Shown: positions 7,743 through 18,466 of the stretch, in pieces
Position numbering within the stretch: position 1 is the stretch's first letter
Layout of the letters: the number at the start of each line of letters is the position of its first letter
DNA from: Aquihabitans sp.
GTDB taxonomy: Bacteria > Actinomycetota > Acidimicrobiia > Acidimicrobiales > Iamiaceae
Assembly: GCA_025353965.1 (NCBI GenBank)
Contig: JANXNS010000139.1
Span: forward strand, 1-35,541
Direction of reading: 5' to 3'
DNA length: 35,541 nucleotides
Program-made: the position numbers and the translations under genes
The notes under the pieces: model-generated
Seen by the model: only the letters and a program-made list of their open reading frames with translations
The model's database searches: none
Told to the model about the DNA's origin: nothing

Positions 7743-7756
7743 CGGCGGATCCGCCG
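7743..7756. repeat. Perfect 14-bp palindrome in the USP leader
   Basis: CGGCGGATCCGCCG is perfectly self-complementary and lies between the candidate DevR box and the USP start codon. It could be an operator half of the promoter or a short RNA stem in the leader; the sequence does not decide. Confidence 0.5.
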
Positions 7757-7798
7757 GGGGTCGAAGATGGCTTCATCCACACTACCGAGGAGCAGGCC

Positions 7799-8650
7799 AT
7801 GGAACAGGTCGTCGTGGGGTTCGACGGGTCGAAAGCATCGATGGATGCCTTGCGCTGGGCGGCCGGGGAGGCAGAAGCCCGTGGCTTTGACGTCCTGGTG
7901 ATCGAGAGTTGGAACGAGCCGTTCTTCGCCGGTCCGTCGCTCATCGAAGCCTGGGAGGATCCGCTGGCGGCGGAGCACATGGCCCGGCTGGAGCTGGACA
8001 CGAGGGTGGACGAGGTGCAGCGGGAGTTTCCGAACGTCCGGTTCCCGACCGAACTGGTGAGCGATCCTCCTGCGCTGGCGCTCACCGCTGCGTCGCAGCG
8101 CAACCCCTTGGTTGTCGTGGGGGCCAGAGGGCGCGGGGGTTTCGCCAGCCTGCTGCTCGGCTCGGTGAGTCAGCACGTGGCGACCGCTGCTTCATCGACG
8201 GTGGTGGTCGTGAGGGAACCCGGCGAGCCCGACGGCGACGTCGTCGTCGGCGTCGACGGATCCGAGCCCAGCCGACGGGCACTCGTATGGGCGGCCGAAG
8301 CCGCTCACCACCGGAATAGCCGGCTTCGGGTGGTGATGGCCTGGAGCTACCTGAAGCCGATCGGCGAGCACGGTGCCGAGGCCTTCCGTCCCCACTACAC
8401 CGCGACTGATGCTGAAGCGGCAGCTCACGCCATCGTCGACGAGGTCATGGGAGGGGAGGTCGAGGTGACCGTCGAAGCGGTCTGCGATCTCGCGGCGCGT
8501 GCGCTCATTGAACGGGCCGAGAAGGCTGCTCTGCTGGTGGTGGCCCCCCGAGGTTGGACGCGCCATGTTCATATGGATCTCGGGTCGGTGACCCTCCAGC
8601 TGCTGCATCATGCACCGTGTCCGCTGGCGATCGTCCGGACACCCGCTTGA
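7799..8650 (+). CDS. Tandem universal stress protein (two UspA domains)
   Basis: The 283-residue protein has two UspA domains, residues about 1-140 and 145-283. Domain 1 begins VVVGFDGSKASMDALRWA and has the ATP-binding loop GARGRGGFASLLLGS, matching G-x2-G-x9-G-S. Domain 2 begins VVVGVDGSEPSRRAL, but its loop (APRGWTRHVHMDLGS) has lost the first Gly, so only domain 1 is likely to bind ATP normally. Tandem USPs of this size are typical dormancy and hypoxia proteins of actinomycetes. GAGGAG (7787-7792) sits 6 bases before ATG 7799. A DevR-like box and a palindrome precede it, suggesting control by the two-component pair at 32751-34560. Confidence 0.9.
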   Translation: MEQVVVGFDGSKASMDALRWAAGEAEARGFDVLVIESWNEPFFAGPSLIEAWEDPLAAEHMARLELDTRVDEVQREFPNVRFPTELVSDPPALALTAASQRNPLVVVGARGRGGFASLLLGSVSQHVATAASSTVVVVREPGEPDGDVVVGVDGSEPSRRALVWAAEAAHHRNSRLRVVMAWSYLKPIGEHGAEAFRPHYTATDAEAAAHAIVDEVMGGEVEVTVEAVCDLAARALIERAEKAALLVVAPRGWTRHVHMDLGSVTLQLLHHAPCPLAIVRTPA

Positions 8651-8960
8651 GCAACAGTGCGTTGCGGCCACGCCCACGTCGCCAAAGAATTCGCCGAGGC
8701 CGCCGGAAGTACCGCAGGTGTGTCGTGTTCTTCGACCGGCTCTAGGAACCTTCGGAGGGTTGACGTGGTGGATCAACCCTGGACGGGCGATGCGTGTCGA
8801 GTGAGTACGACGAGTTGTCAGCACGTACGGGTAGGCACGGATGCGCCGATAGGTGGCCCGTGCGGAAGGCCCATTGAAATGCGGCGGCCGTACTCCATGA
8901 AGCGTTTGATGTCGGTGACCGCAACGCCCCCACCGCCAACCTCATGGGGCAAGCTTCACC
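8651..8960 (+). other. Intergenic region after the USP gene
   Basis: A 310-base stretch. The open frame at 8657-8986 overlaps the next gene and has no family motif, so I do not call it. The notable structure is the inverted repeat at 8756-8780, listed separately. No clear promoter was recognised before the DsbA-like gene. Confidence 0.45.
8756..8780. repeat. 8-bp perfect inverted repeat (hairpin)
   Basis: AGGGTTGA (8756-8763), a 9-base loop, then TCAACCCT (8773-8780). It lies about 105 bases after the USP stop. Without a T-tract it is a weak intrinsic-terminator candidate; an operator for the downstream gene is equally possible. Confidence 0.45.
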
Positions 8961-9575
8961 ATGAGCACGATCGAGGTCTTCGCTGACATCGCCTGTCCCT
9001 TCGCCCACGTGGGGTTCCGTCGCTTCGTCGCGGAACGGACGGCTCGCTCCCGAGAGGACGTTCAGCTGCACGTCCGAGCCTGGTCGCTCGAACTCGTGAA
9101 CGGGAAGCCTCTCGAAGGCGCGGCGGTGGCCGGCAAGGTCGAGGCGCTTCGAGATTCTGTTGCCCCGGACCTGTTCCGAGGCTTCGATGCGGACACGTTC
9201 CCCCGCACGTCGACCTTGGCTCTGCGCGTCGCCCACGGCGCCTACGCCCAGAGCATTGCCGAGGGAGAGAGGCTCAGCCTTCTCCTGCGCACAGCGCTCT
9301 TCGAGGACGGCCGCGACATCTCCGACAGGGCCGTGCTGCGCGATCTTTGGCCCGACGCAGATGCCTCGGTCGAATCCACGGACCCGGGCCCAGAGGTTGC
9401 CGACTGGAAGGACGGCAAAGCGCGAGGGGTGACGGGGTCACCTCATTTCTTCATCGACCAGGACGACTTCTTCTGCCCGTCCATGACGATCTCCCACCAG
9501 GGCAGCGACGTCGATATTCGCTTCGACGACCAGCGCTTCGACCAGTTCATCGATCGGGCGCTGCACACCAGCTGA
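8961..9575 (+). CDS. DsbA family (FrnE-like) thioredoxin-fold protein
   Basis: The 204-residue protein begins with the DsbA-type strand and motif STIEVFADIACPFAHVGF. The redox site is C12-P-F-A-H rather than CxxC, so only one Cys is present, as in 2-hydroxychromene-2-carboxylate isomerase-type and some FrnE relatives that use glutathione or another thiol, or are not oxidoreductases. The helical insertion spans about residues 45-140, and the cis-Pro loop is GVTGSPHFF (about 155-163). No signal peptide, so cytosolic. The start at ATG 8961 places the first strand at residue 4, as usual for the family. The ribosome binding site is weak. Substrate unknown. Confidence 0.82.
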   Translation: MSTIEVFADIACPFAHVGFRRFVAERTARSREDVQLHVRAWSLELVNGKPLEGAAVAGKVEALRDSVAPDLFRGFDADTFPRTSTLALRVAHGAYAQSIAEGERLSLLLRTALFEDGRDISDRAVLRDLWPDADASVESTDPGPEVADWKDGKARGVTGSPHFFIDQDDFFCPSMTISHQGSDVDIRFDDQRFDQFIDRALHTS

Positions 9576-9731
9576 CCGGTCCTCCTAGGTCGAGATGAAC
9601 CATTGGGGTGAGCGGCGTACCCGCAGATGGCCCATTCGCACGTTGGGTTGGGCGACCTACGGTCGCTGGCGGCCGAGCGGATTAGCCGGCTTCTCCATGG
9701 CCAGGGGTGCAGGGTGCAAACGAGTCGTCAG

Positions 9732-12700
9732 ATGTTCAGGTCTCGGTGGCGCGAGATGCTCGTGGTCGCGTTTCTCGTGCCCGTGCTGACGAGCGCGAAC
9801 GGGGCTCCATCTCAGGCGGCTGCCTCCGGCAGTGGTAGCTGGGGACCTGTCCTCGATTGGGGTCTGCAGGGTAAGCACATGTCGGTGTTGCCCTCGGGCA
9901 AGGTCATCGTGTGGTCCAACGGTGCGAGCGCGCGTGTCTGGGATCCCTCGGCCGGTACGAACGGCGCCTTCACCGCGAACACACCAGCGGTATTCGGCGA
10001 CCTTCACTGCGCTGGTAACGCCCAGCTCGCCGATGGCCGGGTGGTCGTCCTGGGCGGCCAGAACGGCGGGACCCACATAGGCACGTCCGTGACCGCGCTG
10101 TTCGATTCGACCACGGAGACCTGGTCGCAGGGGGCGTCGATGGCCTATTCACGCTGGTATCCGAGCGTCACCGCCCTGGCTGATGGGCGCGTTCTCGCCA
10201 CGTCCGGTGATGACGCCAACGGCAACCGGATTACGACGCCAGAGGTCTATAACCCCAGTACTGACTCCTGGATCCAGCTGACCGGAGCGGTACGAAACCA
10301 GGGGCTCTACCCGCAGATGTACGTCCTACCCAACGGCAAGGTCTACGAAGCCGCTCCCGGGGCGGCGACCGCCATTCTGGACCCATCCGGGACCGGCTCT
10401 TGGACGCCCGGGCCCACCAATGCCTGGGGCACGAACGGCTACTCAGAGTCCTCGGTGATGTACGAGCCCGGCAAGATCCTTCGGGTCGGCGGCGGGGACC
10501 CAGCGATCGCGCGGACCGCCATCATCGACATGAACCAGCCCAATCCCCAGTGGCAGGAGGTAAGCCCGATGGCATTCGCACGGCGTCGCCTGAGCCTCGT
10601 GGTTCTGGCCGATGGCGAGCTGCTGGCGGTCGGCGGCGCGTCGAACTCCGACGACGAAGCCACCGCGCCCCTGCCGGCTGAGATCTGGAACCCGGCGACG
10701 CAGACCTGGCGCGCGGTGGCGGCAATGAGCGAGGCACGCATGTACCACTCGTCCGCCGCGCTGCTCCCTGATGGTCGCATCCTGAGCGCAGGAGGCGAGG
10801 CGACTGGCCGTCTGCACGCCCAGGTCTTTTCACCGCCGTACCTCTCGGCTGGCCCGCGTCCCACGATCACCAACGCACCGTCCACCGCCGCGTTCGGGTC
10901 GTCGATCCAGATCAGCACCCCAGACGCCGCCAGCATCACGTCGGTCGCGCTCATCCGGCTCAACTCCGCTACCCATGCCTGGGACCAGAACCAACGCTAC
11001 GTGTCGTTGTCGTTCACCACGTCGGGCGGCACGCTCACGGCTAGCGCGCCGACGAACGGCAACTACGCACCCCCCGGCGTCTACCAACTGATCGTAAAGA
11101 CCGCGGCCGGTGTCCCGTCGGTGGCGAAGATGATCAAGATCGACTCCGCAGGCGCACTGATGCCGGGCACCGTCACCGGCGTCGTGACCGATGAGACTAG
11201 GACTGCGATCAGCGGGGCAACGGTTGCTACCGCCGGGGCCTCTGCCACCACCGACACCACGGGTGCCTACCGGCTCTCTGGGCTCAGCGGCGGGGAGCAT
11301 GAACTCGTTGCTTCGGCCTCGGGCAAAGCCCAGGTGAGCCGCTCAGTCATCGTCACCGCCGGCGGCACGGTCACCCAGTCGTTTCAGCTTTCGCCTCCCG
11401 GTCGGGTGACCGGCACCATCACCGAGCAGGGGACCGGGGCGGCCATAGCTGGCGCCAGCGTCACCTACCCCGGTGGGGTGGCGACGGCTGACAGCTCCGG
11501 CGCCTACGCCATCGCCGCCCTGCCCGCCGGGCCCTTGACCCTGAACGTCACCGCGCTCGGCCACGCTGGCCAGCAGCGCGACATCACTGTCGTGTCCGGG
11601 GTCTCGGCCACCTCGAACTTCGCCCTCGTGAAAGCCGCTACCTACATCACCGGCGGGCTCTCAGATCAGGTGACTGGCGAGCCGATCATCGGGGCGCCGG
11701 TCTCGGTGGATACCGGGGCGAGCACGGTCACGGACTCGCTGGGTCGTTACCGGTTTTACGTTGCCCCGGGGATGTACGACGTCACTGCTTCTGCCCCCGG
11801 CTACGTCTCGGCCACCAGCCATGCCATCGTCACGGACGGTACCTACACGCTGCTCGACTTCCCGATGGAATCCGTTGCCGTGGTCGGCACCCCGCTCAAA
11901 CGCATCACGTTCGAGGACAGCAGCCTGACCCATCCCACCACCGGAGCTGACAAGGTCTCCGGCTCGGTCACGCTGGACACGGCGGCACCGTTGTCTGGAA
12001 CGGCGTCGGCCAAGTTGACCGCGGCCACCTCCGCCTACCTCGAGGAGACGGTGCCAGCCACCGATGACCTCTCGGTCAAAGCGCTGATCAGACCGGCTTC
12101 CTTGCCGAGCGGCGACGCCCGGATCCTGATGGTCCAAAACGGGAGTACGACGGTCGGCGCGCTCCAGCTTCGGGCGAGCGGCCGGCTCCGGCTCCGCCAG
12201 GGCTCAACCACGATCGGGACGGAGTCTGCCCCGCTCACACCCGGCACGGCCTACCGAATCGGCCTGCGCCAGGTCCGAGGGACGGGCGGAAACGCGATAC
12301 TCGAGGCCTACCTCGCGCCTGCGGGATTGCCCTTCGGGACGCCGTTCGCCAAGACCACCACGGGGACTTGGACCGGCGCTGCTAGCCGGTTGCGCGTTGG
12401 CGTCACCAGTGGCTCCGCCGTGAGCGCGGGCTTCGACGACATCTTCGTGGACTCCGCAGCCACTGGCCCCGGACCCACCACCACCACCACCACGACGACC
12501 ACCGTGCCATCGGGCATGACCATGACGTACGTGCCGATCGCGGACGCGCAGGTCAAGTCCACGAGTCCCGGACAGAACTACGGCACGCTGACTACGCTCA
12601 GGCTCCGGGCCGGGACGGTGTCGTCGCCCGATGAATACCGGAGCTATCTGCGGTTCTCGGTGCCCGACGTGATGGGCCCCGTCACCGTGGCCAAGCTGCG

Positions 12701-12986
12701 GCTCTTCGTGAGCGACGGGAGTACGTCAGGCGGAGCTGTGTTCTCGACCGCTGGGGGTTGGACGGAGGCTGGCATCACCTCAGCCAACGCGCCCGGAGCG
12801 GTCGGCTCCGCTGTGTCGGTCCTCGGCGCGGCCCCGGCTGGGGTCTGGGTCGACTACGACGTGACGGCCGCGGTCCAGAGCGGGACGTTCAACTTCCTCC
12901 TCACCACGTCCTCGAGCGACTCGCTCATCGTCAGCAGCCGAGAAGGCGCCCAGCCCCCACAACTCGTCATCACCCGCGTCGGTTAG
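9732..12986 (+). CDS. Secreted galactose/glyoxal oxidase-like copper-radical oxidase with accessory domains
   Basis: From ATG 9732 the product has 1,084 residues and a signal peptide (MFRSRWREM, hydrophobic LVVAFLVPVLTS, then Ala-rich cleavage region). The frame is open back to 9627, but that would bury the signal. A kelch beta-propeller (about 36-370) and a galactose oxidase-type C-terminal domain (about 375-470) follow. Counterparts of the copper-radical site are visible: C93 (GDLHCAG) and Y143 (SRWYPS) for the Cys-Tyr cofactor, Y338-H339 (RMYHSS), and H415 (SATHAW). Then come three carboxypeptidase-regulatory-like beta domains (about 478-713), a LamG-like domain (about 720-910), a nine-Thr linker (916-924) and a DNRLRE-type domain to the end. 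The expected reaction is alcohol or aldehyde oxidation with H2O2 release outside the cell. Confidence 0.88.
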   Translation: MFRSRWREMLVVAFLVPVLTSANGAPSQAAASGSGSWGPVLDWGLQGKHMSVLPSGKVIVWSNGASARVWDPSAGTNGAFTANTPAVFGDLHCAGNAQLADGRVVVLGGQNGGTHIGTSVTALFDSTTETWSQGASMAYSRWYPSVTALADGRVLATSGDDANGNRITTPEVYNPSTDSWIQLTGAVRNQGLYPQMYVLPNGKVYEAAPGAATAILDPSGTGSWTPGPTNAWGTNGYSESSVMYEPGKILRVGGGDPAIARTAIIDMNQPNPQWQEVSPMAFARRRLSLVVLADGELLAVGGASNSDDEATAPLPAEIWNPATQTWRAVAAMSEARMYHSSAALLPDGRILSAGGEATGRLHAQVFSPPYLSAGPRPTITNAPSTAAFGSSIQISTPDAASITSVALIRLNSATHAWDQNQRYVSLSFTTSGGTLTASAPTNGNYAPPGVYQLIVKTAAGVPSVAKMIKIDSAGALMPGTVTGVVTDETRTAISGATVATAGASATTDTTGAYRLSGLSGGEHELVASASGKAQVSRSVIVTAGGTVTQSFQLSPPGRVTGTITEQGTGAAIAGASVTYPGGVATADSSGAYAIAALPAGPLTLNVTALGHAGQQRDITVVSGVSATSNFALVKAATYITGGLSDQVTGEPIIGAPVSVDTGASTVTDSLGRYRFYVAPGMYDVTASAPGYVSATSHAIVTDGTYTLLDFPMESVAVVGTPLKRITFEDSSLTHPTTGADKVSGSVTLDTAAPLSGTASAKLTAATSAYLEETVPATDDLSVKALIRPASLPSGDARILMVQNGSTTVGALQLRASGRLRLRQGSTTIGTESAPLTPGTAYRIGLRQVRGTGGNAILEAYLAPAGLPFGTPFAKTTTGTWTGAASRLRVGVTSGSAVSAGFDDIFVDSAATGPGPTTTTTTTTTVPSGMTMTYVPIADAQVKSTSPGQNYGTLTTLRLRAGTVSSPDEYRSYLRFSVPDVMGPVTVAKLRLFVSDGSTSGGAVFSTAGGWTEAGITSANAPGAVGSAVSVLGAAPAGVWVDYDVTAAVQSGTFNFLLTTSSSDSLIVSSREGAQPPQLVITRVG

Positions 12987-13657
12987 CGGATTAGGCCGGC
13001 TAGGACGTTGATGGTGGTGGCGACGATGACCGTGCCGAACAGATACGAGAGCAGCGATTGTCGCAGCACGGTCCGGCGTATGTTGGCCGAGGTGATGTCG
13101 GTGTCGGAGATCTGGAAGGTCATGCCGACCGTGAAGGCGACGTAGGCAAAGTCGCGGTAGTCGGGGTGGTCGTCGTCGCTCTTGAAGTCGATCCCACCGA
13201 TCGGTTCCTCGTAGTAAAGGTGGCCGTAGCGGAGGGTGAACAGCGTATGGACCAGCAGCCAGGAGAAGATCACTGTTGTCAGCCCGGAGACCGTGAGAAT
13301 GGTGGAGAGGGTACCGGTGGCGGACTTGGCCTTGACGAATGCCACCAAGACCCCGACCAGGCTGGCGACGCTCGCCAGAAGTAGGAGGAGCCGACTGGCA
13401 TTGCGGCTGCTGTCCTCCCACCGCGCCACCCGCTGCGTCTGTTGAGCATCGAGGTTGACGATGTTGGTCCAGATCCAGACCAGCAAAATCATCGCCACCG
13501 CGTCCCAGCCGAGTAGTCCGGTCAGCTGCCACGGTACGAAGAAGCCGGTTGTGGCTGCGACCGCACTACCAGCGGCACCCGCAACCACAAGCCGGCGGCC
13601 TTCGGACTTGGGCCAGCGTCGGGCCGTCTCCGCGTTGGCTAGGTGATCATTGGTCAC
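12983..13657 (-). CDS. DUF1345 family membrane protein
   Basis: The 224-residue integral membrane protein has the DUF1345 layout: two N-terminal helices, then LLLLLASVASLVGVLVAF, and the family signature LRYGHLYYEEPIGGIDF followed by DYRDFAYVAFTVGMTFQISD. A final helix completes about five membrane segments. No biochemical function is established for the family. I start it at GTG 13657 (VTNDHLANAETARRW) because the frame further upstream, to 13900, is low-complexity and overlaps the opposite PNPOx gene. Its stop overlaps the stop of the copper oxidase gene by 3 bases, tail to tail. It is divergent from the PNPOx-like gene. Confidence 0.82.
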   Translation of the reverse strand: MTNDHLANAETARRWPKSEGRRLVVAGAAGSAVAATTGFFVPWQLTGLLGWDAVAMILLVWIWTNIVNLDAQQTQRVARWEDSSRNASRLLLLLASVASLVGVLVAFVKAKSATGTLSTILTVSGLTTVIFSWLLVHTLFTLRYGHLYYEEPIGGIDFKSDDDHPDYRDFAYVAFTVGMTFQISDTDITSANIRRTVLRQSLLSYLFGTVIVATTINVLAGLIR

Positions 13658-13727
13658 GTCGCGATCATCGCAGGCTTTGATCGAGGGGCGGGGACACGTG
13701 CGGCGAGGGTGCCAGGCGTTTCGGGAA

Positions 13728-13741
13728 GGGTCCAATGGCCC
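13728..13741 (+). promoter_or_regulatory. Candidate DevR/DosR box upstream of the PNPOx-like gene
   Basis: GGGTCCAATGGCCC matches GGGNCNNNNGNCCC exactly, and the flanking A and T extend the arms to AGGGTC/GGCCCT. It ends 70 bases before ATG 13812, like the other boxes of this window. It is 71 bases upstream of the divergent DUF1345 gene, which could share it. Confidence 0.55.
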
Positions 13742-13742
13742 T

Positions 13743-13774
13743 ATCGACCATGAGGACCGCTTCGTATGGTCGAT
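13743..13774. repeat. 9-bp perfect inverted repeat next to the DevR-like box
   Basis: ATCGACCAT (13743-13751), a 14-base spacer, ATGGTCGAT (13766-13774). It begins one base after the extended DevR-like box and ends 37 bases before the PNPOx start. Arm length and position suggest a second regulator's operator or an RNA stem in the leader. Confidence 0.55.
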
Positions 13775-13811
13775 TCCACGGTGAACCACCCGATCCTTAG
13801 GAGGCCGTCCC

Positions 13812-14225
13812 ATGGTGTTGTTCGATGACAGAACAGGTGTCGAGGTGATCGAGCGGCGGGAATGCCTCGAGCTTTTGTCGGCGGAGGAGATCGGTCGCAT
13901 CGCTGTGCTCGAAGGCGGCCAACCACTGATCGTGCCCGTGAACTACGCCCTTGACGGCGATGCCATCGTGTTCCGGACCGGGCCAGGTTCGAAACTTCAG
14001 GCCAGCCACGGGGGACCGGCGTGCTTCGAGATCGACGGGTTCGAACTCGACCGGCACGCGGGGTGGAGCGTCGTCGTCCGTGGGCGACTCGAGGCCGTCT
14101 TGCCAACCGACAGCGTCACCCTCGACCGGGTTGCCGACATGGCCCATCCCTGGATCGGGGACCGTCCCGATGTCGTTCGACTCGCCCCGGAAATTATCAC
14201 CGGGCGCCGTATCCGCCCGGCCTGA
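13812..14225 (+). CDS. Pyridoxamine 5'-phosphate oxidase-fold flavin protein
   Basis: The 137-residue protein has the split-barrel PNPOx-like fold. Family features are the opening helix (RRECLELLSAEEIGRIAV), the strand pair QPLIVPVNYALDGDAIVF, the segment TGPGSKLQA, then FEIDGFELDRHAGWSVVVRGR. Relatives bind FMN, F420 or heme, and some reduce nitroimidazoles; the substrate here cannot be read. AGGAGG (13799-13804) precedes ATG 13812 by 7 bases. The promoter has a DevR-like box, and small PNPOx/nitroreductase-type proteins are common members of hypoxia regulons in actinomycetes. Confidence 0.85.
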   Translation: MVLFDDRTGVEVIERRECLELLSAEEIGRIAVLEGGQPLIVPVNYALDGDAIVFRTGPGSKLQASHGGPACFEIDGFELDRHAGWSVVVRGRLEAVLPTDSVTLDRVADMAHPWIGDRPDVVRLAPEIITGRRIRPA

Positions 14226-14260
14226 CAAGGGCTACCGAGCCCGCCCAGCTGAACGTCGCA

Positions 14261-14277
14261 GGCCTCCGCCGAAGGCC
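14261..14277. terminator. Weak bidirectional hairpin between convergent genes
   Basis: GGCCT, a 7-base loop, AGGCC, followed by CGTTTCG. It lies in the 60-base gap between the stops of the PNPOx-like gene and the minus-strand membrane protein. The 5-bp stem and poor T-tract make it only a modest terminator candidate. Confidence 0.35.
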
Positions 14278-14285
14278 CGTTTCGC

Positions 14286-14903
14286 TCAAGCCGAGTGGGT
14301 CTTGCGGAGGTGGACAAATCCGAGGCCCGTGAGAATCGCCATGAGTGCGGCGCCAGCGAACAGGACCCAGGCGGCGATGCCGGCGATCATGCCGACGGTC
14401 GACCAGGCATAGGCGGAAAGCAGTAGGCCTCGCAGCGTCTCACCCTTGAAGAGCGTGTCCCGCTGACCCTTGAGCTGATCGGCATTGGCCTGCAACTTGG
14501 CGATTGCGGCGGGGCTGGCACCGGACTGCTGGGCCGCTAGAACTTGGGCGGCCGCTCCCCGGTCATCGATCTCGGAGTAGGTCTTGCCGTTGCCAATGCC
14601 CTTGAGGTGGCCAGCGATGTAGCCGGCGTAGGCCTGGGCCTCGCTCCCGGTCGACACCTGGTCCCCGGCCCGTCCGATGAGATCATCTCGCCCTTCCTTC
14701 ATGAGGTCGGCTTTAGCGGGAAAGAAGACGTTTTGTGATGCCAACTCCTTGTGTACGTAGTCGCTGGAGAAGCTCGAACCCCAGGTGAGGAGCCCGCCGG
14801 CGACGAGGAAGACGAGGGTGGCGACAAGGCCGAAGCCAATCAAAACCTCGTCAACTTTACGGCGAGGCAAACGGACCGTTTCTTCTGCTGTCACGGTGGT
14901 CAT
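14286..14903 (-). CDS. Uncharacterised actinobacterial membrane protein
   Basis: The 205-residue protein has an N-terminal membrane helix (about residues 21-43). A long, probably extracytoplasmic region (44-150) follows, with SEAQAYAGYIAGHLKGIGN and an Ala/Gln-rich helix. The C-terminal part is hydrophobic, two helices within about 155-197. There are no enzyme motifs. Similar proteins in actinomycetes are sometimes mislabelled as LigA-type ring-opening dioxygenase; that is from memory, and nothing here supports a dioxygenase. AGAGGA lies 7 bases before ATG 14903. Its promoter carries two DevR-like boxes in tandem, the densest such site in the window. Confidence 0.72.
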   Translation of the reverse strand: MTTVTAEETVRLPRRKVDEVLIGFGLVATLVFLVAGGLLTWGSSFSSDYVHKELASQNVFFPAKADLMKEGRDDLIGRAGDQVSTGSEAQAYAGYIAGHLKGIGNGKTYSEIDDRGAAAQVLAAQQSGASPAAIAKLQANADQLKGQRDTLFKGETLRGLLLSAYAWSTVGMIAGIAAWVLFAGAALMAILTGLGFVHLRKTHSA

Positions 14904-14978
14904 GGGGTGTCCTCTGGTTGCGGTCGCTCAATCGAACGACGTAGTTCGCAAGGTACGGGACCGCCCAGCGGCGAGGTA

Positions 14979-14992
14979 GGGGCAAAGGTCCC
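14979..14992 (-). promoter_or_regulatory. Candidate DevR/DosR box 1 of a tandem pair
   Basis: GGGGCAAAGGTCCC fits GGGNCNNNNGNCCC fully. It lies 75 bases upstream of the minus-strand membrane protein (start 14903) and 110 bases upstream of the Flp pilin start (15103) on the other side. Spacing favours the membrane protein as target. A second, near-match box follows 27 bases away. Confidence 0.5.
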
Positions 14993-15005
14993 AACGCCAA
15001 ACCGT

Positions 15006-15019
15006 GGGCCAAACGGCCT
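15006..15019 (-). promoter_or_regulatory. Candidate DevR/DosR box 2 of a tandem pair
   Basis: GGGCCAAACGGCCT fits GGGNCNNNNGNCCC with one mismatch, the last base. It lies 27 bases start-to-start from the box at 14979. Tandem boxes are common at DosR-type promoters, which raises the chance that both are real. Confidence 0.42.
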
Positions 15020-15102
15020 AGAAATCGCTTTAGGCCTGGTGGCCCGTGCCCGATACAGGTACGAGAGCCTCACACTCCGTGACATTCCTGGAGGGAATCG
15101 AC

Positions 15103-15297
15103 ATGATCATTACCTACAGTTTTCTTGCTGGCTACCTGCGGACGTTCGCCAGTCGAAGCGAACGCGGCGCCTCACTGGTCGAGTACGCCCTGCTCGTTGC
15201 CCTCATCGCCGTCGTGTGCATTGTTGCGGTGACCTACCTGGGCAAGAGTGCGTCGTCCAAGTTCGACACCATTGGAAACTCGATCGCGGCCGGATGA
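15103..15297 (+). CDS. Flp-type pilin (orphan)
   Basis: The 64-residue type IVb prepilin has a short basic leader, the processing site ERG-ASLVEY (cleavage predicted after G22, with Glu at +5 and Tyr at +6 of the mature peptide), and a hydrophobic helix (ALLVALIAVVCIVAVTYLG). Flp pilins form thin adhesive fibres built by Tad machinery. No tadA/B/C, secretin or prepilin peptidase gene lies in this window, so it must use machinery encoded elsewhere if functional. GGAGGG (15090-15095) fixes the start at ATG 15103 rather than the upstream ATG 15046. Its stop faces that of the beta-galactosidase gene 26 bases away. Confidence 0.88.
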   Translation: MIITYSFLAGYLRTFASRSERGASLVEYALLVALIAVVCIVAVTYLGKSASSKFDTIGNSIAAG

Positions 15298-15323
15298 TCC
15301 CCCACGAGGGTGTCGGGCGAGGG

Positions 15324-18215
<2,892 letters not shown>

Positions 18216-18302
18216 TCAGCCGGCTGGTGGATCCCTGTGCGGTACGCGGGTTTACTCATGCGTTCACTTTTGCACGCGGTTGAGACGGGCATGTACGACA
18301 CC

Positions 18303-18318
18303 GCGGTGGCCCCACCGC
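18303..18318. promoter_or_regulatory. Inverted repeat in the lacZ-tat intergenic region
   Basis: GCGGTGG, two bases, CCACCGC: a perfect 7-bp inverted repeat in the divergent promoter region, 91 bases from the lacZ start and 149 from the Tat start. A dimeric-repressor operator is plausible; no regulator gene is adjacent. Confidence 0.4.
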
Positions 18319-18466
18319 TCGAACTCGCGCCGCTCGAGGATCATCCAGGATGGCCTGTTGGTCCGAACAGTCTGGTGGAGTCACTTGGAATCGCTCAACC
18401 CATTCGTACCGATTGCCGCACCTTTGCGGCGACCACGGCCCCCGCTCCGGCCGGGCGGTAGGGCTG

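Noticed and set aside
8651-8662. GCAACAGTGC as a possible right end of an IS6-like element
   Set aside because: It resembles an IS6 terminal repeat but does not match the left end at 7389 well, and an element spanning the intact USP gene would be unusual. Probably chance.
8657-8986. 109-codon open frame between the USP and DsbA-like genes
   Set aside because: No family features, and it runs out of frame into the DsbA-like gene.
12477-12506. Repetitive ACC/ACG run
   Set aside because: It encodes the poly-Thr linker of the copper oxidase, a common linker type in secreted actinobacterial proteins.
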